A program made the translations under genes and the position numbers. A stretch of 45,401 nt of DNA from JARIHD01 sp036392795 (lineage in GTDB: Bacteria > Patescibacteriota > Saccharimonadia > Saccharimonadales > UBA4665). Shown here piece by piece: positions 40,076 through 45,401 of the stretch (position 1 is the stretch's first letter; each line of letters opens with the position of its first letter). The notes under the pieces were generated by a model. It was not told the origin of the DNA. It was given only the letters and a program-made list of their open reading frames with translations, and did no database searches. The DNA lies in assembly GCA_036392795.1 (NCBI GenBank), contig DASVXH010000038.1, positions 1 to 45,401 on the forward strand, written 5' to 3'.

Positions 40076-41743
40076 TTATTTTGTCTGTATAATGGCCGAT
40101 TGAAAGCCTTTTAGTCGTACGGTATCTGGTCGTTTTGGGTGTATCTCCAACTTTTGATCCAGGCCGGATAGCAAAAGCAGGCTGTCGCCGATGTTACGCT
40201 CTAAACGTACTTCTCGGTCTTCCTTGCTAAAGTTCATTATGGTCACTGTTTCATTTTGGCAAGTGGCTCGGCCAAAAACTAATATGTCCTTATGGGGTCG
40301 GTCCCCTCTGTAGTAGGCGGTCATGGGTATAAATACGCCAGCCCGACTAAGTGCGGAGTGGGACGCTCTAAGAGATAACAGTTTACGATAGTACGCCAGA
40401 TGGGAGGATTTGTTGCTCTGCTGCGCTCTTATGGAGGTATACGAACCGAAGGGAATGGGCGGTAACCAGCCTTCTTTGGCGGTTGTAAAGCCGCCAGTTG
40501 GGCCTGTACGCCAAGGCATGGTTGCCCGCTGCGGATCGCGACGCAAATAAGAATCGTTAATTTTGTGCTCGGGGATTTCGGCGTTTTGGGCGCCTAATTC
40601 ATCGCCCATGTAGGTGTAAGTAATGCCCGGAAGGGTCATTTGGACCATTGCCAAAGAGCGCGCCGCTCGTCGGGCCTCCCTTGGAGATGTATGTGTGGCG
40701 GCCATAATTCGATCTACGAGCCGGGGCTCGTCATGGTTGCCCAGTACATGAGTAGGCATTGCGCCTAGGGGTACCAGGTTGTGATAATCTTCATATGTTT
40801 TTTGGTAGGAGCGTGCATTCCACGGACGCTCATACACAGATTGAAAATTAAAAGGCATAACACGGTTACCAATCCAATAATTGGCATAGTCTTCCATGGG
40901 GACGTGTGCTTCGGCGACTATGGTGCGTGGTCGGCCGTCGCGAGCTTCGTATTCCGCCAAGACATCGGCCATTTCTTTGATGTAGGTCACGGCCGACGGG
41001 TAGTTGCAGCTGTTGCGGTTGAGTAGGGCATCGCGCGGCCAGCCCTGACCAGATACATAGTGGGGGTTAGGGTCTTCGTCTAACAGATCGGGATGTTTTC
41101 CGATATGGTCTACGACATCTACTCGAAATCCGTCAACGCCACGTTCCAGCCAAAAGCGCATAATGTCGGCGAACTCTTTTCGCACCTGCGGATTTTCCCA
41201 ATTAAGGTCGGGCTGTTCGGGCGAAAAACTATTCAGGCGATAGGCGTTCCGTTGATGATCAAAAGTCCACGCGGAACGTGGTTTGTGTATAAAGCCGCCG
41301 GTTGCTTCGTCTCGCTCCCAGATGGGAAAATGTGCTTGCCAATTGTTTGGTATTTCATCGCGCCATACATAGTAATCGGCGTACTGCGGGTCGCTGGCAC
41401 GGGATTGTTGAAACCAAGGATGTTGGTCTGATGAATGATTTGGGACGAGGTCGATAAATACTTTTAGGTTTCGGCTGTGGGCCGTTTTTACCATTTCGTC
41501 AAAATCTTGGAGTGTGCCAAAGCGGGGATCAACATCGGTATAATTACTAATATCGTAGCCGCCGTCTTTCCATGGGGAGGGGTAAAAAGGGGTAACCCAA
41601 AAACCGTTAAAACCGGTTTCCTGCACGTAGTCGAGTTTTTCGGTGATGCCGGCCAAATCTCCCATGCCGTCGCCGTTTTTGTCGTAAAAACTGGCCGGAT
41701 ATATTTGGTAGTAGGCGTCGTAGGCCGGTGCTCGCTCGCTCAT
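40076..41743 (-). CDS. GH13 alpha-glucosidase-like enzyme
   Basis: 555 aa. TIM-barrel glycoside hydrolase acting on alpha-glucosidic bonds, probably oligosaccharides or trehalose-type substrates. Conserved regions: DLVPNHSS (98-105), GFRVDVVDH with nucleophile D209, VAEAH with acid/base E278, GNHDEPR with D338. The start YDAYYQIYPASFYDKNGDGMGDLAGI is typical of the oligo-1,6-glucosidase/trehalose-synthase subfamily. A C-terminal beta domain follows at 455-555. No signal peptide, so it works on sugars inside the cell. The TATAGT hexamer 8 nt before the ATG points to a leaderless mRNA. Confidence 0.93.
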   Translation of the reverse strand: MSERAPAYDAYYQIYPASFYDKNGDGMGDLAGITEKLDYVQETGFNGFWVTPFYPSPWKDGGYDISNYTDVDPRFGTLQDFDEMVKTAHSRNLKVFIDLVPNHSSDQHPWFQQSRASDPQYADYYVWRDEIPNNWQAHFPIWERDEATGGFIHKPRSAWTFDHQRNAYRLNSFSPEQPDLNWENPQVRKEFADIMRFWLERGVDGFRVDVVDHIGKHPDLLDEDPNPHYVSGQGWPRDALLNRNSCNYPSAVTYIKEMADVLAEYEARDGRPRTIVAEAHVPMEDYANYWIGNRVMPFNFQSVYERPWNARSYQKTYEDYHNLVPLGAMPTHVLGNHDEPRLVDRIMAATHTSPREARRAARSLAMVQMTLPGITYTYMGDELGAQNAEIPEHKINDSYLRRDPQRATMPWRTGPTGGFTTAKEGWLPPIPFGSYTSIRAQQSNKSSHLAYYRKLLSLRASHSALSRAGVFIPMTAYYRGDRPHKDILVFGRATCQNETVTIMNFSKEDREVRLERNIGDSLLLLSGLDQKLEIHPKRPDTVRLKGFQSAIIQTK

Positions 41744-41751
41744 AGACTAGT

Positions 41752-41757
41752 ACTATA
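41752..41757 (-). promoter_or_regulatory. -10 hexamer of the GH13 gene, leaderless
   Basis: TATAGT on the minus strand, 8 nt before the ATG at 41743, preceded by CTG. Confidence 0.45.
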
Positions 41758-41808
41758 CAGCAGGATTTCAGCGGTTTGTATCAAAAATATCACTCTTTTG
41801 GAGCGGTG

Positions 41809-41814
41809 TATAAT
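41809..41814 (+). promoter_or_regulatory. -10 hexamer of mscL-msrB
   Basis: TATAAT, preceded by TG, 34 nt before the ATG at 41849. AAAGGAG lies 10 nt before that ATG, so this one is a leadered mRNA. Confidence 0.55.
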
Positions 41815-41848
41815 AGTGATGACGGGTGGACAAAGGAGTTACAACGAT

Positions 41849-42370
41849 ATGACAGTAAGCCAGTCGGCATCAGCCGATAACGATAAAAAACCTGCCCCCA
41901 CGCTGGCGCAGGCCAAACGCGAAGTGAGTGCCGCCAAAAAAGAAGTGGCCGCTGCCGAAGAGCGCACCAAAAAAGCCGAAGCAAAGGTGGTTCGGCTGGC
42001 TAATAAACTTGAGCGACTGAAAGATCTGGATAAGGTTGGTGTCAGCGGTAAAGTACAGGGCTTTATTGAATTCCTGCGTGAACAGAGTGTGGTTGGTTTG
42101 GCTATTGGTTTGGTGCTTGGTACGCAAGCCAAGGCCTTGGTCGACCAGATGATCGCAAGCTTTATTAACCCTCTTGTGGGTTTGTTGCTGCCAGGCGGGG
42201 GTACGCTGAAAGACAAGGCATTTACTATCGCCTGGGGTGGTAAAACCGGGACCTTTGGCTGGGGGGCCTTTGTGCTCGCCATTTTGACCTTCGTAATCGT
42301 GGCGGCAGTGGTATATTTTGCCTTTAAGGGCTTAAAACTCGATAAACTCGATAAAAAGAAAGAGAATTAA
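41849..42370 (+). CDS. mscL: MscL-type mechanosensitive channel with N-terminal coiled coil
   Basis: 173 aa from the ATG at 41849 (AAAGGAG upstream). Residues 15-58 are an Ala/Lys/Glu-rich coiled coil (AKREVSAAKKEVAAAEERTKK) absent from typical MscL. The channel follows: the N-terminal amphipathic stretch GFIEFLREQSVVGLAIGLVLGTQAKALVDQ (about 71-100, membrane helix 1), FINPLVGLLLPGG (104-116), the periplasmic loop, and helix 2 WGAFVLAILTFVIVAAVVYFAF (about 137-158). It releases solutes under hypo-osmotic shock. Usual MscL has its coiled bundle at the C-terminus; here that tail is short (KKKEN). In an operon with msrB (1-nt gap). Confidence 0.85.
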   Translation: MTVSQSASADNDKKPAPTLAQAKREVSAAKKEVAAAEERTKKAEAKVVRLANKLERLKDLDKVGVSGKVQGFIEFLREQSVVGLAIGLVLGTQAKALVDQMIASFINPLVGLLLPGGGTLKDKAFTIAWGGKTGTFGWGAFVLAILTFVIVAAVVYFAFKGLKLDKLDKKKEN

Positions 42371-42371
42371 C

Positions 42372-42764
42372 ATGATTAAGTCTGACGAGGAGTGGCGTCA
42401 GCAGCTGACGCCTGAACAATATCATATTTTACGCGAAAAAGGGACGGAGATGCCTGGCAGCGGCGCATTGCTGCACAATGACAAAACTGGTGAATATGCC
42501 TGCGTGGCCTGTGGTAATGTGTTGTTTGATTCGTCGGCGAAATTTAAAAACAATGGTATTAATGGTGGCTGGCCTAGCTTTAATCAAGCTATTCCGGGCA
42601 GTGTCAAGCTGGTGCCAGACGAGAGCCATGGCATGCATCGCACCGAAGTTATTTGTTCCAACTGTGGTGGACATCTAGGCCATGTTTTTGAGGAGGCCAG
42701 CCAATCTACCGGTCAGGACTATTGCATTAACTCGGCAGCCCTTACGTTTAATTCAAAACAGTAG
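42372..42764 (+). CDS. msrB: Peptide methionine-(R)-sulfoxide reductase MsrB
   Basis: 130 aa. It repairs oxidised methionine. Zn-binding CVAC and CSNC pairs (about 46-49 and 95-98), the substrate segment GWPSFNQ (66-72), GHLGHVF (100-106) and the catalytic Cys in DYCINSAAL (117-125). Resolving Cys candidates are few, so the reductant may act directly. One nucleotide after mscL, in one operon. Confidence 0.95.
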   Translation: MIKSDEEWRQQLTPEQYHILREKGTEMPGSGALLHNDKTGEYACVACGNVLFDSSAKFKNNGINGGWPSFNQAIPGSVKLVPDESHGMHRTEVICSNCGGHLGHVFEEASQSTGQDYCINSAALTFNSKQ

Positions 42765-42771
42765 CAAGGTG

Positions 42772-42777
42772 TATAAT
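42772..42777 (+). promoter_or_regulatory. -10 hexamer of orn, leaderless
   Basis: TATAAT preceded by GTG, 8 nt before the ATG at 42786. No ribosome-binding site. Confidence 0.5.
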
Positions 42778-42785
42778 AAAATCCT

Positions 42786-43340
42786 ATGACGAAAAAGAGT
42801 GTAATTCCAACCAAACTGCTGTGGGTGGACCTGGAAATGACGGGCCTGGAGCCGAATAAGGATGTTATTTTAGAGATCGCCGTCGAAGTGACGGATTTTG
42901 ATTTTAAGACACTGGCAAGCTACGAAGCGCGCGTGCAACATTCCAAAGAAATTGTCGTCGACCGCATGCAAAAAAACCTTTGGTGGAAGGATTTCCCTGA
43001 AAACCGCGACGATTTTGTGCGCAAACTAGATCAAGGGAAGCCCTTACATCAAGTAGAGCAGGAACTGATCGAGCTAGTGCAGCAGCATTTTGGCAGCGAG
43101 CCGGCAGTGTTGGCTGGCAACTCAATTCATAACGACCGCAATTTTATGAAATACTGGTGGCCCGAACTCGACCTAAAACTGCACTACCGCATGCTGGATG
43201 TTAGTGCTCTAAAAGTGCTGATGCAGGGTAAATATGGCCTGGAGTTCGAAAAAAAAGAAGTGCACCGCGCCTTTGACGACATTCAGGCTTCTATAGCCGA
43301 ATTGCAATACTACCTGGAGTGGTTTAAAAAACAGGATTAG
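42786..43340 (+). CDS. orn: Oligoribonuclease
   Basis: 184 aa, full length. 3'-5' exonuclease that degrades short RNA fragments to mononucleotides. DEDDh residues: D and E in WVDLEMTGLEP (about 14-24), D in AGNSIHNDRNFM and the final H/D pair in HRAFDDIQASI (about 160-170). It is 2 nt from the next gene, with which it forms an operon. Confidence 0.95.
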   Translation: MTKKSVIPTKLLWVDLEMTGLEPNKDVILEIAVEVTDFDFKTLASYEARVQHSKEIVVDRMQKNLWWKDFPENRDDFVRKLDQGKPLHQVEQELIELVQQHFGSEPAVLAGNSIHNDRNFMKYWWPELDLKLHYRMLDVSALKVLMQGKYGLEFEKKEVHRAFDDIQASIAELQYYLEWFKKQD

Positions 43341-43342
43341 GT

Positions 43343-44023
43343 ATGCCCCGGATCAAGGCTATTATTTATGATTATGACGGCACCCTCATGGATACATTTA
43401 GTGTCATTAAGGACGCATACGATCATCTATCCGATCTGTATAACCGTCCTCGTCCGGACGAGGCCTATCTACGCGAGCTATTGCGCCACGCCACGCCTAT
43501 GCCGCAGATCATGGAGACGCTGTATCCAGGCATACCACAGGCTGATTTGTTCCGAGAAAATGCGAAGTTTTTCACGGATAGAATTTCGGGTGTAACTACC
43601 TTTCAGGGAGTAGAATCGCTGCTGATCGGCGTGCAGGAACGTGGCGTGTTGCAGACTATAGTGACGGGCGGCGATAAAAATGTCCTAAGTGTCATGGAGC
43701 ATCACGACATACTCAAGTTTTTTGCTAGCGTTGTGCACTGTGATCGTGTGTCGTTTGGCAAACCTCATCCAGAGGGGATCTTGCTGGCACTCGAAGAATG
43801 TGGTGTCGCGCCGGCCGAAGCCATAATGGTGGGCGACAGCCCGAGCGATATCTTGGCCGGCAAAAATGCCGGTGTCGCGGTGACGGTGGGATTTACTGGT
43901 GGTCATGCTACCCGCGCCGACCTAAAAGCCGCCGACGCGGATCATATCGTCGATTCGATTGCAGAAATGGATCAATTATTGACAACATTTATTACGAATC
44001 AATCTCGCGTAGTAGCTCCATAA
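43343..44023 (+). CDS. HAD-family phosphatase, phosphoglycolate-phosphatase-like
   Basis: 226 aa. HAD motifs: IIYDYDGTLMDT (7-18, nucleophile D10 and D12), IVTGGDKN (motif II, T107-region), FGKPHPEG (K138-region) and MVGDSPSDILAGKNAGV (acidic pair in motif IV). The helical cap between motifs I and II is of Gph/PpaX type. Substrate unknown. The gene ends inside the convergent sigma-factor gene, overlapping it by 32 bp. Confidence 0.9.
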   Translation: MPRIKAIIYDYDGTLMDTFSVIKDAYDHLSDLYNRPRPDEAYLRELLRHATPMPQIMETLYPGIPQADLFRENAKFFTDRISGVTTFQGVESLLIGVQERGVLQTIVTGGDKNVLSVMEHHDILKFFASVVHCDRVSFGKPHPEGILLALEECGVAPAEAIMVGDSPSDILAGKNAGVAVTVGFTGGHATRADLKAADADHIVDSIAEMDQLLTTFITNQSRVVAP

Positions 44024-45095
44024 TTTCTGGATTGGCTCGAATTCTTTGTTTGGCGTGCAAAATTAACTGACTGGCATTAGCACCCATTATTTTATTTATA
44101 TCGCGTAGAGAATGAGTATCGTTATTATTCAGACCAAAGCGCAGATTTATAGCTCGGTGTTGCCTTTCGTCTAATATGCGTAGTAGGACGTGCTGCACCA
44201 GGGTAGGTGTTTCTATGCTAAGGGCAGCTCTCTCAGGATCCATAGTATTATCCTCGTCGACAATTATATCGCCGAGCAATCTGTTGTTCTTATCCTTGCT
44301 AACATTCATCTCCAGCGACAATGTCCCAAATATGTACCCGGCGTACCTTTCTAGTTCTTCTATTTGATCTTCTTCCATCTCCATTGCTTCGGCCATGTCA
44401 CTGCGGGTGGGGGTGTGGCCGACTTCTTGGGCAAAACTTTTTTTAATCTTCATCATCTTTTCGATCTGCTCGCTGCGGCCAGCGGCTACGCGTATGGTGG
44501 AGCGGTTATCGTGAATCCCGCGTTTTATTGCTTGGCGAATCCACCACGTGGCGTACGTAGAAAACTTCCAGCCTTTGGTGTAGTCAAATTTTTCGATAGC
44601 TCTCATCAGGCCCATATTGCCTTCCTGAAGTAGGTCGCTAAATTCCAGTCCACGCCCTTTGTGATTTTTGGCGATACTGATAACCAGACGCAGGTTTGAT
44701 TCGATGAACTGTTGCTTGGCTTTGGCTCCTTCCCGGGCTACAGTGAGCAGGTCATCTGCCTGGCCTTTGTCATGCTTGCCTGTATCCAGCAGGTGCTGGG
44801 CGTACAAGCCGACCTCAATTTTTTTTGCCAGCTCCACCTCTTGCTCGGCGGTTAGAAGTCCTTTTGGTATCTGATTAAAATAGGTACGGATATCATCACC
44901 GCCAGGTCCAGGTTCGGCACTATCAAAAACACTCTCGATTTCCTCCAAGCTGCCGTAAGGGGATTCATCATTAATACATGACGGATCCTGGTGCACATCG
45001 TCGAAAATAAAAAAATCCGGCAATTGCTCACCGGATTTGTTGTTTGCTTGACTTATATCGCCGACACGCGGTGCCGGTATGTGGCTTTCACTCAT
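43992..45095 (-). CDS. Sigma-70 family factor with divergent -35-binding region
   Basis: 367 aa. Region 1.2 is at about 68-100. Region 2 is at 128-210 with FIESNLRLVISIAKN, SDLLQEGNMGLMRAIEKFD and WKFSTYATWWIRQAI (core binding and DNA melting). Region 3 has AQEVGHTPT. Region 4 is at 296-352 with the well-kept RILDERQHRAINLRFGL. In region 4.2 the recognition helix is SQLILHAKQRIR in place of the usual TRERIRQIEAKALRKLR, so the Arg/Glu/Gln residues contacting the -35 box are gone. In 2.4 the usual DQARTIRIP reads DNRSTIRVA. The acidic first 65 residues replace region 1.1. It may be an alternative or an adapted primary sigma factor. Confidence 0.85.
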   Translation of the reverse strand: MSESHIPAPRVGDISQANNKSGEQLPDFFIFDDVHQDPSCINDESPYGSLEEIESVFDSAEPGPGGDDIRTYFNQIPKGLLTAEQEVELAKKIEVGLYAQHLLDTGKHDKGQADDLLTVAREGAKAKQQFIESNLRLVISIAKNHKGRGLEFSDLLQEGNMGLMRAIEKFDYTKGWKFSTYATWWIRQAIKRGIHDNRSTIRVAAGRSEQIEKMMKIKKSFAQEVGHTPTRSDMAEAMEMEEDQIEELERYAGYIFGTLSLEMNVSKDKNNRLLGDIIVDEDNTMDPERAALSIETPTLVQHVLLRILDERQHRAINLRFGLNNNDTHSLRDINKIMGANASQLILHAKQRIRANPEIMELLREIDS

Positions 45096-45194
45096 ATTCT
45101 TTTCACAATACAGGCCACGAAGGAATTTGTGAAGACGACTTATTAATTAATTGGTTTTTTCGTTATCGCCGCCTGGAATTAACAGATTAGAATA

Positions 45195-45203
45195 TGGTAA
45201 AAT
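45195..45203 (+). promoter_or_regulatory. Extended -10 promoter of the last gene
   Basis: TGG-TAAAAT, hexamer 9 nt before the ATG at 45213; an overlapping TATACT (45203-45208) is an alternative. Probably leaderless or nearly so. Confidence 0.4.
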
Positions 45204-45212
45204 ATACTGCGT

Positions 45213-45401
45213 ATGACACACAAAGAGGTTGAACAATACTTACTTGCGATGCCGCATGCCCGCCTGGATTATCCCTTTGGCGAAGGCGTGGCGGTTTATA
45301 AAGCAGCAAATGATAAAATGTTTGCCTTGGTCGCCGAAGACAGCTCTCCCGTCCGGTTAAGCCTTAAATGCGACCCTCGACTTGCTCAAACTCTACGTGA
45401 A
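45213..45401 (+). CDS. MmcQ/YjbR-like protein (partial, runs off the right edge)
   Basis: 63 codons are visible from the ATG at 45213, open to the edge. HKEVEQYLLAMPHARLDYPFGEGVAVYKAANDKMFALVAED, with P-F-G and K-M-F-A-L, is the start pattern of the MmcQ/YjbR family (DNA-binding-like CyaY fold, function unsettled). Family members are about 115-120 aa, so about half is missing. Confidence 0.75.
   Translation, partial: MTHKEVEQYLLAMPHARLDYPFGEGVAVYKAANDKMFALVAEDSSPVRLSLKCDPRLAQTLRE

Noticed and set aside
1..45401. Recoding of UGA as glycine (SR1/Gracilibacteria code)
   Set aside because: Well-supported genes end at TGA (for example those ending at 7291, 33883 and 36594) and conserved proteins need no in-frame TGA.
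1..45401. Mobile elements, prophage or CRISPR array
   Set aside because: No transposase, integrase, terminal repeats or regularly spaced direct repeats seen; the only long repeat is the TetR operator.

Overview
The window reads as a compact bacterial chromosome segment from a Candidate Phyla Radiation organism, most likely Candidatus Saccharibacteria (TM7). This is inferred from gene content and layout, not from a marker search. The pointers are a PrgI/VirB6/VirB2-like type IV secretion or pilus cluster, small LANTG-type sortase substrates beside a sortase, an HTH-HAD fusion, lipoprotein and signal-peptide types of a single-membrane cell, and very short or overlapping gene junctions. TGA is used as a normal stop, so the SR1/Gracilibacteria recoding does not apply. 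I see no IS element, prophage, CRISPR array or rRNA.

Layout. 1-6202 (minus): T4SS genes, namely prgI (cut by the left edge), a 630-aa coiled-coil protein and a 1068-aa VirB6-like protein. 6391-8925 (plus): six consecutive VirB2/TrbC-like two-helix proteins, the last with its own promoter. 9114-16820: Hsp20, ComF, two tRNA-Ser genes, small membrane proteins, a SRPBCC/TetR divergent pair around a double palindrome, a GNAT enzyme, tRNA-Arg(GCG), tRNA-Ser(CGA), an XRE-HAD fusion and a Fur-family regulator. 16869-20800 (minus): valS and tsaD, separated by the only gene-free stretch over 300 bp. 20940-26388: a 627-aa P/N/Q-rich protein, a short MurE ligase, arginase, then an EndoU-type RNase with a tightly coupled small acidic partner. 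26395-28521: groES-groEL behind a CIRCE element. 28598-32307: a Tat-signal-like mini protein, a lipoprotein, tatA-tatC, a LANTG protein, and a sortase gene interrupted by a frameshift with a 33-aa membrane protein overlapping its end. 32378-38353: sugar-phosphate isomerase, cupin, alpha/beta hydrolase, a HELVH metallopeptidase-like protein, a two-component system and a DUF1361-like membrane protein. 38378-45401: argS, a GH13 glucosidase, mscL-msrB, orn, a HAD phosphatase, a sigma-70 family factor with a divergent region 4.2, and the start of a MmcQ/YjbR-like gene.

Three themes stand out. First, an EndoU nuclease and a small downstream partner form a candidate toxin-immunity or toxin-antitoxin pair. 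Second, promoters here are strikingly often extended -10 (TGn-TATAAT-like), and at several genes that hexamer lies only 6-9 nt before the start codon, implying leaderless mRNAs; the same window encodes a sigma factor whose -35 recognition helix has lost the usual residues. Third, several cell-surface systems (six pilin paralogues, sortase and substrates, Tat, lipoprotein, T4SS) lie close together, as expected of an organism that lives attached to a host cell.
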